A program made the translations under genes and the position numbers. The notes beneath the pieces are model-generated. The model was given only the letters and a program-made list of their open reading frames with translations. It ran no database searches and was not told the origin of the DNA. This document shows positions 54,390-64,000 of a DNA stretch of 64,000 nucleotides, in pieces; positions within the stretch are counted from its first letter, which is position 1; each line of letters starts with the position of its first letter. The stretch lies in contig OX359249.1 of assembly GCA_947179485.1 (NCBI GenBank), positions 53,517,402 through 53,581,401 of the forward strand. Reading direction: 5' to 3'. This DNA comes from Allacma fusca (lineage: Eukaryota > Arthropoda > Collembola > Symphypleona > Sminthuridae).

Positions 54390-56037
54390 AGAGCTTGCTC
54401 ATTCATTCATTGTACCTCCTAATTATGGTAATGAAGATATTCTCTCATTGAAGAATTCTCTTTCGTGTAATCTGGAATGTGTACCGATATCCTCTGAGGA
54501 AATCTGGTCAGCAGTACGTAAGTTAAACTGTAAGAACAATACACGTGAAACTATTAATCACATGTTATTTTGTAAAGCTTCAATTATGACTCCAGTGCTA
54601 CTTCTTTTCAACCTTATGATTTCTTCCTGCATGATTCCCAGTCAATTCAAAACTGCCATAGTGACGCCAATCTATAAGGGTAAGGGTAGCAAAACATGTC
54701 CTGATTCCTACCGTCCTATACATTGCCTACCTTTCCTAAACAAAGTGTTTGAGAACATTATCTACAACAGAATTCTTATAGATTGTGCTCATGCTATTGA
54801 CGAAAACCAGCATGGTTTCAGACGGGGGAGGTCGTGTTTTACGGCCGTATTTGTATTTATGCATAAACTATGTTTCTATCTTGGAATGGTCAATGTTAAG
54901 GTGCTAGCTGTATTTATCGACCTAAGAAAGGCATTTAACTCAGTGTCACGCCTGCTACTACTTAAAAAGATTCGTTGTAACTTTAAATGCAGTCCTTACC
55001 TTTTAAAAATATTATGTGAATACCTATATGATAGAAACTTTAAAATTTTCGTGAATTCACGATTGTCAAATGAGTTTCCTGACTTAAATGGGGTTCCCCA
55101 GGGGTCAATACTTGGGCCACTCCTATTCATTTTATTTTTCTCTGATATTGAAAGTTTTTTAACAATTGACTACATTGCTTATGCGGATGATCTAGTCTTA
55201 TTTATGTATGATACATGCTTGCCTAGTCTATTCCAGAGAATGCAAAACTGGCTTGATAAACTGCAAAATTGGATGCATGATAATTTCGTTAGCATTAATA
55301 CATCAAAAACTATGTACATTATATTTAACAAAGCAACAAAGTCCATTGAAACTGATTGTACATTAACTATAAATGGTGAACGACTTGAACGTGTTTGGTC
55401 ATTTAAGTACCTTGGGGTTATTCTTGACGATAAACTCACCTTTAAGGAACATTTTGAATATGTCCTGAAAAAGGTATCTTTTTCTATGAGTGCTGTATTG
55501 AAGATTCGCCGATATCTAAACCTTAAAACTCAATGTATGTTAATTAATTCGTTTGTTTTTTCACATAAAGATTATTGTCTCCTATGCTGGAGTAATGTAT
55601 GTAAGTCTCGAATTGACTATCTTCAAGCTAAACTAGACAAATTCCTAATCACTCTATATGTCAGAAAAAGGACAGTCCGTCAACCGGTACTTAATGTTGT
55701 GTATGAGTATTACAATGTACTTACTATACAGGAACGAATATTTTTTTATTGTAACAAATTCACTTTTTTACTTTTGCACTACGGTCAACACATAAACTAT
55801 ATCAATGGATTACTTATAGCAAAGTACGTTCCTGGCAGACTTCGTTCTTCCGGCTACATTTCTTTATACCACCCGATGACTAAGCTAGCTGTTGCTCAGA
55901 AAAACATCATGTACTTATGTGTGAGTTTTTGGAACACGCTCCCCGGTAACCTTAGAATGCGGTATTGTTTTCGTAGCGTTTTTCATAATGAGCTATTTAA
56001 ATACATACTTACTAAACGAAATGACTTTGTTCACTGA
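54346..56037 (+). CDS. LINE A ORF2, second part: reverse transcriptase (563 aa)
   Basis: Continues the protein after a frameshift near 54,380; the true join is near 'LCKELAHSFIVPPNYGNED'. RT motifs: TAIVTPIYKGKGSKTCPDSY, RPIHCLPFLNKVFENIIYNR, QHGFRRGRSCFTAVF, FIDLRKAFNSVSRLLLLKK, NGVPQGSILGPLLFILFFSD, YADDLVLF (residues 279-286) and FKYLGVILDDKLTF. The C-terminus has a domain with FLLLHYGQHINYINGLL, LYHPMTKLAVAQKNIMY and FHNELFKYIL, which is also found in the 8.2-kb fragment. All catalytic residues are present. Only the frameshift separates this copy from a continuous ORF. Confidence 0.88.
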   Translation: MNYTLRAVQYLTLCKELAHSFIVPPNYGNEDILSLKNSLSCNLECVPISSEEIWSAVRKLNCKNNTRETINHMLFCKASIMTPVLLLFNLMISSCMIPSQFKTAIVTPIYKGKGSKTCPDSYRPIHCLPFLNKVFENIIYNRILIDCAHAIDENQHGFRRGRSCFTAVFVFMHKLCFYLGMVNVKVLAVFIDLRKAFNSVSRLLLLKKIRCNFKCSPYLLKILCEYLYDRNFKIFVNSRLSNEFPDLNGVPQGSILGPLLFILFFSDIESFLTIDYIAYADDLVLFMYDTCLPSLFQRMQNWLDKLQNWMHDNFVSINTSKTMYIIFNKATKSIETDCTLTINGERLERVWSFKYLGVILDDKLTFKEHFEYVLKKVSFSMSAVLKIRRYLNLKTQCMLINSFVFSHKDYCLLCWSNVCKSRIDYLQAKLDKFLITLYVRKRTVRQPVLNVVYEYYNVLTIQERIFFYCNKFTFLLLHYGQHINYINGLLIAKYVPGRLRSSGYISLYHPMTKLAVAQKNIMYLCVSFWNTLPGNLRMRYCFRSVFHNELFKYILTKRNDFVH

Positions 56038-56182
56038 ATGATTTTATTGGATTTTTGTAATGACACGGTTCCTTATAATTTTGATTTGTACTTTCACACT
56101 GATTGGATCCAGTAATGTCTGGGGTGAAAACCAATACATGTATTGACTCCTTTGACATTGAAATAAAGAATAATAATAATAA

Positions 56183-56220
56183 TGGACAAAAGCCTACAAG
56201 ACCTTTAATAAATGAATACA
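56183..56220 (+). mobile_element. 3' end scrap of a LINE F-like element
   Basis: ggacaaaagcctacaagacc then tttaataaatgaatac matches the LINE F 3' terminus (gcgaaagcctacaagacc, ttaaattgaataaata). It may be the other side of the element K interrupted by LINE A. Confidence 0.55.
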
Positions 56221-56650
56221 ATACAATAAAAATACAAATAATACTATCGCAATCAGAAAAACTACAATGTTTAACTGAAATTATCAAACCAACTACAACC
56301 AGAACCACGAGAAACTCACATTTCCTCAACATCACTATTAAATATTTTTATCATAGATCTTTTCAATACAGAACTGCGATTCTGTGGAATAAAATACCCA
56401 GAAAAGTACATTCTCTAATAAATATTAAAGACTTCGAATATGAATTAAGCAAATGGATTGTAAGACGACGATGTAGCAATATAATTGAATACATTATTTT
56501 TAATTAATTAAGAAGTATTAAGTAAAAAGTGTTGGAATAATTTAGACGAAATTCCGACCCTAAATTAAATGTTTAAAACTGCGTATTACTGGAAATCAGT
56601 GCTTGCACTGTGTTAATATGACAATAAATCCATTACATTGCATTACATTA
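56215..56650 (+). mobile_element. 3' end of an L2/CR1-like LINE (B family)
   Basis: Reads CLTEIIKPTTTRTTRNSHFL, YRTAILWNKIPRKVHSLINI and FEYELSKWIVRRR, aligned to the last part of LINE B. The 3' UTR ends with the hairpin cagtgcttgcactg (56,597-56,610), gacaataaa and cattacattgcattacatta. It probably is the far end of the LINE D/C copy, since that copy stops at 52,475 just short of this region. Confidence 0.75.
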
Positions 56651-57061
56651 CTTAGACGTTCTGCTTTGTTTCCCTTTATGGCCGATACGAGCGTATACAC
56701 TAAATTTTATTTTATTCGAAAATATTTTTTGTACTGACGATTTTGGCAATTTAAGATGTTCTGTACTTACTTTTGAGAGGAATCAATTTTTAATAACTCT
56801 AAAACTGATGTTATTGAAATTGGAAGAGAGTTTCTGCATTTTACCCAAGACGTCATAATTGTCCCTTTAAAATACATTCCAAAACCAATCATACCGAGCA
56901 CAATTAAGCATCACTCCAAGCCCCAACACAAGAATTGCGTATTGTGGAATGTGCATGACGTTTTTCAAGTTATCTAACTTCGCGCGATTTAAATTTACAC
57001 TGATAGTTATTCGGACCATTGTATGCAGAGTTGAAAGCATTTCTATACGAATGGTCAAAAA
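56651..57061. other. No gene recognised
   Basis: AT-rich sequence. The minus-strand 63-codon frame at 56,867 has no domain. Confidence 0.3.
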
Positions 57062-57228
57062 TCCCAGTCCATAATTGACAGGGGACCACTATATTAAAAA
57101 ACTACTATAAGCGGGTGTACGTAGATACGTGTACGTTAAAAGATAGGACTTATGACGGGAAAACCTAATATGACCCACAGTGTGGAGAAAACCACTGTAT
57201 AGCCGGCCACTATATATGTTTTACTGTA
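57062..57228. mobile_element. pogo-type MITE, right part
   Basis: The sequence from ggggaccactatatt to atatgttttactg|TA matches the right arm of the 33,798 element. The left end is missing. Confidence 0.65.
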
Positions 57229-57371
57229 TTTTGTTCTGCATGAGTTGTTCTTGCGTTGACCGTTAAATCGAAAGTACTAATCAGGGAATATCATATTTTA
57301 TCATCAGAACATAGAGAAGGGTCAACAGCCTCTAACGTAAATAACAAAATAATGTAAATAGAGAAATATAC

Positions 57372-57473
57372 AATGTGGTACATGCAATGCTGCATATATT
57401 GGAGAAACAGGACGTCCTCGAGCGGTCAGAATTAATGAAGATAAAAAGCAATTATTACAAAAAATATGCCGTA
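57372..57473 (+). mobile_element. GIY-YIG domain scrap of a Penelope-like element
   Basis: The frame reads CGTCNAAYIGETGRPRAVRI followed by NEDKKQLLQ. C-x2-C-x3-YIG-x-T is the core of the GIY-YIG endonuclease found at the C-terminus of canonical Penelope-like elements. Sequence on both sides does not extend recognisably. It is a broken fragment. Confidence 0.6.
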
Positions 57474-57713
57474 GCTGATCATAATTGAACAAGCTGATCA
57501 AGAAAAATTGAACCATCAAATTAAATGCACAGATTCTAAATTTACCGCCAAATAACCTATGCCAGTTTTAACCAATTGTTCCAAAAATGGCTAATGCTTT
57601 GACAACATTCTTGTTCAAGTTTTTTGTTAAAAAAAACAACCTAATGTTTCAGTATTTTTGTAATCAAGCTATAAATGTAAAATAAAGTTAGCTTTGATAG
57701 TTTTTGTTGAAGT

Positions 57714-57795
57714 CAGGGGTCGGATTTTTGTAAATCTCCCTGGAAGATTATTTCTGAATTTCCCTGCTGAATCAAATGTCCCTGCAGGGAGGGGG
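57714..57795 (+). mobile_element. Left end of the 1,397 hAT-type MITE family
   Basis: caggggtcggatttttgtaa then tctccctggaagattatttc matches the 1,397 copy closely. It stops where the R2-like LINE begins, so the LINE likely inserted in it or truncated it. Confidence 0.7.
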
Positions 57796-57938
57796 TTAAT
57801 ATCGGATCCGCAAAAGTTATATTCCAAATATACCAGCTTAATTCAAGAACTGAAGCAGGTAATGATGGAGTACTTTCAAGATCGCTTAAAGCAACAACGA
57901 CAGAATCTTCGGAGATCCTTGCAGCAGTAATTACATAC

Positions 57939-59208
57939 ATGCTATATTTTAATTTTGTACCGGAATTTATGAGAGAAGCAAGAACTGTACTGATCCATAA
58001 AGATGGAGATGAAAAAAATCCAAAGAACTTTCGGCCCATCACAATTTGCTCTGTAATTAGAAGAGTAGTGGAAAAGTGCTATATGCTAAAATTCGATTCT
58101 ACGTGCCTTTCTCGGATTATCAGAGAGGATTCACCAACCAACACGGAACTCTTATAAATACATAGATTATCCAAGCATGCCTACATAAAGCCAAAGAAGA
58201 AAAACTGGATTATACAAACACGTTGTTTGATATAACTCAAGCATTTGACAAAATTGGTCACAAGCAGCGAATACAAGCCAGAAGGCCTCCCACAAAGGTT
58301 AAAGATATTTCAATAAACTTTATGGTTGGAAATTACACCAGAATCAACACTGCAAAAAGGTAAAACACAGAAAATAAATTTTAAATGCGGAGTTATGCAG
58401 GGTGCTCCAAGCTCTCCTTGGATTTTTAATGCCATTGATGACGAAGTTGAAGAAATTAATGAACCAGAAGTAAAGTTGATGTATGGATTCGAATTACACT
58501 CCTCTTTCCCAAAAGAAACATTACAGAATTTTGCTGACTCTCAAATATCGTCATGTTCAAGCACACCTGCCACAGTTTTGGGTCAAACATTCCTATCACT
58601 GTACGATGAATTGGGACTTAAGGTCAATGCATCCAAATCACCATGCATTTGCATTGTAAAAGGTGAATTATGTACAGATGATTTGGTTTTGAATTCTGAA
58701 ACAAAAATAAAATCAATTCAACCAAACGAATCCATCAAGTACCTACAACGAAGAGATTTTCTTGGATGAAGCTAAAATTATTACTAAATTCAGAAATCAA
58801 ATAGAAAGATTGGTTTCAACCACGTTTCTTAACCCAGATCAAAAACTAAACATAATGAACAAATATGTATGGCCTATATTGATTTTTCCTTTGCAACATA
58901 CAATTTTAAGTAAATTAAATTCGGCTTTTCTGCAAAATATTGACAAAATACTAAAAAACACATTTAAAGAAATTTTACAAATCCCAATATCAACACCGGA
59001 TTCAATGATTTATGCTAATACTAAAGTGAAAGGTTTAGGAATTATAAAGTCAACTTGGGAAGCATTTATACAATCATATAATGCAAGTGAACATTTACAA
59101 AATTGTGGTGTACAAGTTCCTTCACATGTTCGAGATCTGGAATTAGAGAAACAACTTTGTCCAAGCTTAATCTTTCAGAAGACTTCAAGACTGCCCTGGA
59201 ACATTTAA
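57939..59208 (+). pseudogene. Reverse transcriptase of the R2-like LINE (broken)
   Basis: Pieces in order: REARTVLIHKDGDEKNPKNF, RPITICSVIRRVVEK, LFDITQAFDKIGHKQRIQ, CGVMQGAPSSPWIFNAIDDE, LQNFADSQISSCSS, LGLKVNASKSPCICI and the thumb region to about 59,208. The catalytic box reads FADS where FADD is expected. Frames break near 58,157, 58,260, 58,320 and 58,765. RPITICSxxRR and GVMQGxPxSPxxFN are typical of R2-type RTs. Confidence 0.82.
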
Positions 59209-59519
59209 AACCCAACCAATTATACATGGCAAATATATTGGATGTTTCATCGCTCCCACTGCCATCTACAGAATCTCAAACAACTCACTAAACAAATTAA
59301 GACATGTAAACTGATACAAAATGAACTCTAACGTTTAGAATACGAAAAATGGTGTAAACTTCCTACTAAAGGACAAGGCGTCATTCAATACTAAGAACAC
59401 ACAACTGCCAATAAATGGATAAAAAGCAAAACCGGCCTTTCAACATCGGAATGGACCAATGCAATTAAAATGGCTGCAAATGTTTTGCCAGTAAAAACCA
59501 ACCCCGGATACAGCCAAGG

Positions 59520-60043
59520 AAAAAGCCGTTGCAGAAACTGCAATGAGTTTGAAACCTTATGACATATTCTTGGTAAATGCCCGAGGCGGGAACTACTTCG
59601 AAACAATAGACACCACAGCTTTCGCTCACTTTTAGCTTCTAAACTTAAAGAAACAGGCTTAAGAGTTGAATGAAATATACTGTACAGACAACAATAATAC
59701 AAGTAGAAGAGCAAACATTCTTGCCTACGACCATATTACTAGGAAGGGATACATAATAGACCCTACAATTAGAATGGAACAAGACCTCCATCAAGCGGAC
59801 AACGTCAACTACGAGAAAAAATCTATTTATGATCCATGTATACCTTACTTCAAAAGTAAATTTAATTTACGTGAAACTGAAACAATAGGATTGTATATAG
59901 GTGCACGTGGAACAATTTCAAAATGTTTTGTAAAATTTCTAAAAAGATTTCAAATTTCAAATACTGTTATTGATGAAGTTGTAGCAATAGTGCTAAAAAG
60001 TGGTGCTTTAATATGTAATGATCATTTATATAGAAATTCATAA
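59520..60043 (+). pseudogene. CCHC and restriction-like endonuclease domain of the R2-like LINE
   Basis: CRNCNEFETL then HILGKCPRRELLRNNRHHSF (C-x2-C-x7-H-x4-C, about 59,535-59,610), then RRANILAYDHITRKGYIIDP and TIRMEQDL, KKSIYDPCIPYFKSKF, LYIGARGTISKCFVKFLKRF. The D...IIDPTIR segment matches the PD-(D/E)XK-like core of R2-type endonucleases that nick a specific site. In this family the domain gives sequence-specific insertion, but no target repeat is visible here. A stop and a frame change lie before 59,666. Confidence 0.78.
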
Positions 60044-60149
60044 CACATTTTACTCTCATATATGATGTAATACACTAGTAAATAGTATACTGAGTCAATG
60101 TATGGCTACTTCTGTTGAGATGTGTCAATAAAGTCTTTTTATATAAGTA

Positions 60150-60430
60150 AAAAACATGTTCAAGAAACTCTAGATGGGGGTTTATTCAGCATTTTGGAAT
60201 ATCAAAGGTTCGAACATACATTTCGTTAACCAAATTCTAAAAAGTGCCATTTTCAACGGATATCTTAATTAAAAAGCATGGGTTACGAAAAAATGGTGCC
60301 TTTTAAAATTTAACCAGCGATATATATTTTTTCCGCAAAATATGCAGTCTACATACAAATGCCTACAAATTTTATACAAACCTACAATTTTATCAACTTA
60401 TAAGCAAATATGTAGGGTATACGGTCAGCT
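60150..60430 (+). repeat. Dispersed repeat, plus copy of an inverted pair
   Basis: ctagatgggggtttattcag, ggaatatcaaaggttcgaac, and cctacatacaaatgcctaca match, in reverse orientation, 62,860-63,100. The two copies are about 2.5 kb apart and diverged. They could be two insertions of one TGTAGG-word element or the arms of one larger element. Confidence 0.6.
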
Positions 60431-60859
60431 TTGTTTTAGAAGTTTATGACTAAATGAACAAATAATTACAAGTGTATTTATGAGTCTCACCACAGTAAGT
60501 GAAATGGCTGTATGCTATTGATTTTTTCTCCGACTTATGGCCTTGTTTTGAGTCATCTTCACGTCTTTATTTCTTCGCGATTTAATTTTTCGATGATTTC
60601 GGTTACTTCTTCACTTATATTGAAATCTTACAGTTTCAATACAAACACAAAGCTCATGCTAATTACATCGAAACTACGACTTACTTCTACTAATTGTTAA
60701 CTAAAAAACCATTGCACTTTAACTCTCATCGATAATCACTGCACAAGCCTGGTTGACGGTTTGCTAAACACTTCGGTATTCCTGTTTTTCCCAAACCAAT
60801 ACCCTTATAAATATTGCATGCAGAATGGAAGGTTTTATTCACGTGAAGTTAGTTTTTTT

Positions 60860-61017
60860 TGGCGGAAATAAATACCTGCAAATTACCTACCCGCACCCGT
60901 ACACCTACCCGCACTCGACCCGATATTCAGGTACTTAATTTTAGTTAACCCGAACTCGACCAGAACCCGACCCGACGGTTATTTTTCAGGTACTACCTGA
61001 TACATGCAAGCAGCTGC
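60860..61017. mobile_element. Fragment of the 35,247 hAT-type family
   Basis: cccgacccgacggttatttt, tcaggtactacctgatac and gcaagcagct match the end of the 35,247 element read in reverse. Only one end is recognisable and no duplication was found. Confidence 0.65.
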
Positions 61018-62399
61018 CAACACCGGATAATCAAACAGGTTTTTCGATGTATAAAGCACTGAATTAGGAATATCATTGAACAATCCAATGACTTTTTTAA
61101 TTTCACCAATATTATTTAGTGAATCACATTGCAGGGAATCGAGCTATTAACTTATGGTATTTGGCTCTGGGCCTCAATATAGATGTAGACAAGGTCCTTA
61201 CCAAACTTCCTAACGATTCTAGAAGGTTTAGTGAACAGTGCTGTTACAATTACGTTTATGTTTGTCTGAACAGTTAGTTAACTAACATTCTTTTCCTTAT
61301 TATGATTAATCCTCCTTAATTTTCTGGATTGGATTGGTAATCAACTATGATCAAACTGTATAGTACTATGTATTAGGGCAATGCCAGTCGCCCATCCAAC
61401 CGCTATTCAACCGGAGGCTATAACTAGTATGTACTTGTAAATTTTGATGTATTCAAAAGACGCAATTGTTAGCCCATTGAGCTAGTAGAGTTGTTATAAT
61501 AAAGAAGTGAGCATATCATGAAGCATGTGCAACTTACAAACTTTAGACAATTCATGATCCGTCATAATGTTTAATGTTTGTATTCGAAATTCAAATACTA
61601 AATAAATACGAAATGAATAATATTCGGCTTGAATACAGGTCTGATCAGTATTGCCTTTTTTACCCTATTAAGAATTCCAACAATAATAATTGACGGATTT
61701 TCTGACAACCAGCGTTAACCGGTTATTAACGGTTAATATTAACAATAATGAATACGGTTGATGAAAAGAATACTTCTGAATATTTTCACTGTAATCTAAG
61801 GCTTCATTAAGTATGGTTAACAGTTATAATTGTTAGCACTAGTATTGCTTCTATTAATTCGCGAAAAGTAGTCGTAACGTTTGTTTCCAGCAAACAATAA
61901 TATGACTTCATACATGTAGTTTCAGAATAAATTGTAGGTAACCAGTCGAAATAGTCTGCACCCATTTCGGATCAAACGTAAAATGGCAACTCGTTCCAAA
62001 ATCAAAATAATTATTGTTGTTTACAATTTGTAACTGAAAATTTCACGGAATTTAAAAAAAAATAAATGAAATTTAACACGTAAATATGGAACAGTTTCTA
62101 TTTGTTTGCAATTGGGTGTCCGTGTATCACTATCAAAAATACATTTAGATCATTTATCTTTTTCGTAAATGTTATAATGGCTTGTATAGGACAGTTGTGA
62201 TATTCTAAAAGGTGCTTCACATCCGTCTGCAGTGTACATGTACGTAGTGCAGTAACTTTACAAAAAAGTCTAAGGTCACCGAAATATATTTTGATGCGTA
62301 TAATTAGCTGAATATAGTATTTATTTTTTTAACACGTTTGGCTATTATGCACATGATGACGCAAATTTGTAAAACAAATCAGTACAAATGTTTAGGATT
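61018..62399. other. No gene recognised
   Basis: AT-rich. A patch at 61,700-61,770 uses gttaaccg/cggttaa words, matched by aacgtt words at 62,640-62,815, which suggests another word-type element around the MITE at 62,408. The flanks do not give a matching duplication. Confidence 0.35.
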
Positions 62400-62562
62400 G
62401 CATGAAACAGGGGTGGATTAATAAAATAACTTTTACCCTGGCCATAACCCTCAAAATAGATTTACACATGCAATCTGAGGGCCTTAGTCGACATTTTTTA
62501 ATAATTTTTTACACTGGCATGGCCAGGGTGGGCCACCTCGTAAATCCACCTCTGACATGAAA
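62400..62562. mobile_element. Small hAT-type MITE (element 62,408-62,554)
   Basis: Ends read inward as CAGGGGTGGATTAAT and CAGAGGTGGATTTACG. Flanks are gcatgaaa and acatgaaa, 7 of 8 matching. The 147-bp body has ggccaggg/ccctggcc words and no coding sequence. Confidence 0.78.
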
Positions 62563-62859
62563 CGATTTTGTATTTGAGAAACTTACATCTAATTGTAAGA
62601 GATGGCAGTAAATTGTAAAAGTGACCAGAATTTTCAATAACAGATAATAACGTTATTGTGATTCGGTGTATGTTATTTTCTGTCCAGAGGTTTCGGTTTA
62701 CGTTAAGTTTTTGTTAATCAAGTGCAATATGTTAACCGTTATTTCTCATTAACCATTACTAGGATTTTATCGATAATAACGTTATTCATTAACGTCAATC
62801 AACAACGTTACCCATCACTGATTGAAAGTCAAGACGTCCGACAATACAAGTAATAAACA

Positions 62860-63100
62860 CGCTAAGGTATGCCTACAAGTAGGCAAAATTGTAGGATATG
62901 CTCAAATTTTCACATATATTGTAGGCATTTGTATGTAGGCTGTATATTTCGAGGGAAAAATATATGCCATTTATATATGCTGGGAATAATCAGTACGTAC
63001 CTACATAAAAAAAGGTAGGTACTTAAGCATCAAAATGTATGTTTGTTTGTTTGAACCTTTCGTATTCCAACGCGCTGAATAAAAGCCCCATCTACACTTT
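62860..63100 (-). repeat. Dispersed repeat, minus copy of the inverted pair
   Basis: Inverted relative of 60,150-60,430 (gcctacatacaaatgcctac; aaaggttcaaac; gtagatggggcttttattca on the minus strand). See that entry. Confidence 0.6.
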
Positions 63101-63240
63101 GGTTCACATATTTACATACGTTATGTTACTTTTGTTTACGTGCTGGAGTAAAAACGATTTTAATTCGTTTTCAGCAATTACAATGAATGATTGCATAATT
63201 TAATTTTAGTCATGCAGGTATGAATCAATTACGACAAAGA

Positions 63241-63420
63241 GGTATGTTGGTTGTAGGTAGGGACAATTCTCGGGAGTAATGTATGCAGGTTGTAGGTAGG
63301 GTCAACTCTCGGGAGTAATGTATGTAGGTTGTAGGTAGGGTCAACTCTCTGGAGGGATGTATGTAGGTTGTAGGTAGGGTCAACTCTCGGGTGGGGTTTA
63401 TGTAGGCTAAAATGTAGGTT
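63241..63420. repeat. Minisatellite, about 39-bp unit
   Basis: About four units of gtatgtaggttgtaggtagg followed by gtcaactctcgggagtaat. The TGTAGG word continues into the adjacent hAT-type end, so the array may be part of that element. Confidence 0.8.
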
Positions 63421-63439
63421 GTACGTGAGAACCTAAAAA

Positions 63440-63480
63440 TATGTAGGCTTTAAGGTATGCGAATACTTTGCCCATCTTTG
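63440..63480. mobile_element. End of a CAAAGATGGGC hAT-type element
   Basis: The sequence ends in tactttgcccatctttg, which read inward is CAAAGATGGGCAAAGTA, the same terminus as the element ending at 50,715. The partner end was not found. Confidence 0.5.
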
Positions 63481-63886
63481 CTATAAAGACGATTCTGTGC
63501 CAGACCTGCATTCGAATACGAACATTTTTCGAATACAAATAACTGCTATAAAAAGAATAAATTATCAGACCGAATTCAAACCAAAACTACATAATAGCTT
63601 GAATTTCAAATCGAATACGAAACAAACCGAATATGTAATGTATTTTGAAATTCAAATAAAATTCAAATTCGAATACTAATATTATTTGATTCGTATTCGA
63701 ATTGGTTTCGAAGTTGGTTTCTCGAATTATATATTTGCATAATAGTAACTGCTTAAATAATGATTAATGCTAAGAAAATGAGCTTCTATATCTAAAGCTG
63801 CCAGGTCATAACAAGCGAAATAGTAGGCTCCCAATGTACATTGCAAGATTTATTCATGCATGTAAAAAAACCTAATCTAACTACAT

Positions 63887-64000
63887 AATATATTAAATAA
63901 GGGTAGAAGTTCACTTTTTAACACAAGGCTTATATTTTATTCGCAGCAACGTTTCGAGCTTTTCAATAATTTCAATTTTTCAATTTTTATTGATTGTAGT
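63887..64000. mobile_element. Rearranged Penelope-type terminal segment at the window edge
   Basis: 63,887-63,963 is the reverse complement of 26,821-26,897, including cgtttcgagctttt. At 63,964 it switches to a direct copy of 26,733-26,769 (caataatttcaatttttcaa). The switch lies inside the hammerhead-like core. Inverted joining of terminal repeats is known for Penelope-like elements. The element continues beyond the window. Confidence 0.55.

Larger units (their letters stand above)
52741..56181 (+). mobile_element. LINE A, nearly intact PHD-EEP-RT LINE (L2/CR1-like)
   Basis: The coding region runs from 52,923 to 56,037 with one frame change near 54,380. A 3' UTR of about 145 bp ends in gaaataaagaataataataataat. 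The 5' end lies somewhere between 52,740 and 52,923 and cannot be fixed. No target duplication was found. Decayed relatives are at 2.2-4.1 kb, 8.2-8.6 kb and 17.2-17.5 kb, so this family was repeatedly active here. Confidence 0.88.
57800..60160 (+). mobile_element. R2-supergroup LINE with restriction-like endonuclease, 5'-truncated
   Basis: RT starts inside the fingers and runs to a C-terminal CCHC plus restriction-like endonuclease, the layout of R2/NeSL/Hero-type LINEs rather than the EEP type. A 3' UTR with caataaagtc at about 60,127 follows. Several frameshifts and stops are present and one RT catalytic Asp is changed. No target duplication was found. Confidence 0.82.

Noticed and set aside
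52655-56190. ggacaaaa on both sides of LINE A as its target duplication
   Set aside because: The left copy lies inside the LINE F-like EEP fragment, which reads on past it to about 52,740, so it cannot mark LINE A's 5' edge. Eight bases could match by chance.
61690-62830. A large hAT-type element bounded by cagcgttaacc and cagtgatggg
   Set aside because: Words about gttaacg occur on both sides, but the termini differ and the flanking 8 bases do not match.

Overview
This window looks like an AT-rich, repeat-saturated piece of a metazoan (invertebrate) nuclear genome. I see no bacterial-type operons, no tRNA or rRNA genes, and only one stretch I would defend as host coding sequence: a probable terminal exon at 33,129-33,462, minus strand. 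Most of the rest that can be explained is transposable elements, many inserted into one another. I cannot assign the species. The element mix fits an invertebrate animal: PHD-finger L2/CR1-like LINEs, a two-ORF EEP-type LINE clade, an R2-like LINE, Penelope fragments, many hAT-type and pogo-type non-autonomous elements, and an old Ty3/Gypsy copy.

Layout. 1-8.6 kb: a pogo-type end, a possible Polinton-like fossil, a hAT-type MITE, a decayed L2/CR1-like LINE (minus), a Jockey/CR1-like LINE (minus) and another LINE 3' fragment. 9.7-14.7 kb: a 50-bp minisatellite and a decayed Ty3/Gypsy pol region carrying a hAT-type insertion. 15.2-17.5 kb: hAT-type and Harbinger-like elements with clean target duplications, then a LINE scrap. 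17.8-19.8 kb: a 5'-truncated LINE with a 15-bp target duplication. 19.9-25 kb: a GC-rich tandem repeat with an unidentified ORF, a dispersed repeat, Penelope-like remnants and a pogo-type element. 26.2-29.0 kb: a 2.8-kb hAT-type element swollen with tandem arrays and Penelope-type terminal sequence. 29.6-32.5 kb: an L2/CR1-like LINE. 33-38.2 kb: the host exon plus pogo- and hAT-type elements.

38.4-56.7 kb is a nested stack. An L2/CR1-like LINE (38.8-39.8 kb and 50.7-52.5 kb) was hit by a hAT-type element (8-bp duplication atctacac). That was hit by a two-ORF LINE, called E (14-bp duplication). E was hit in its reverse transcriptase by LINE F (41,833-46,204; 15-bp duplication), which looks full-length and intact. 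Downstream lies a nearly intact PHD-EEP-RT LINE (A, 52.9-56.2 kb). 57-64 kb holds a Penelope GIY-YIG scrap, an R2-like LINE with a restriction-like endonuclease, several hAT-type pieces and a terminal Penelope-like inverted junction.

The most unusual signal is in LINEs E and F. In both, ORF1 and ORF2 lie in the same frame, separated by one stop codon (TAG in E, TGA in F), and there is no AUG before the endonuclease catalytic core. Two diverged elements sharing this layout suggests stop-codon readthrough or reinitiation as the way ORF2 is made.
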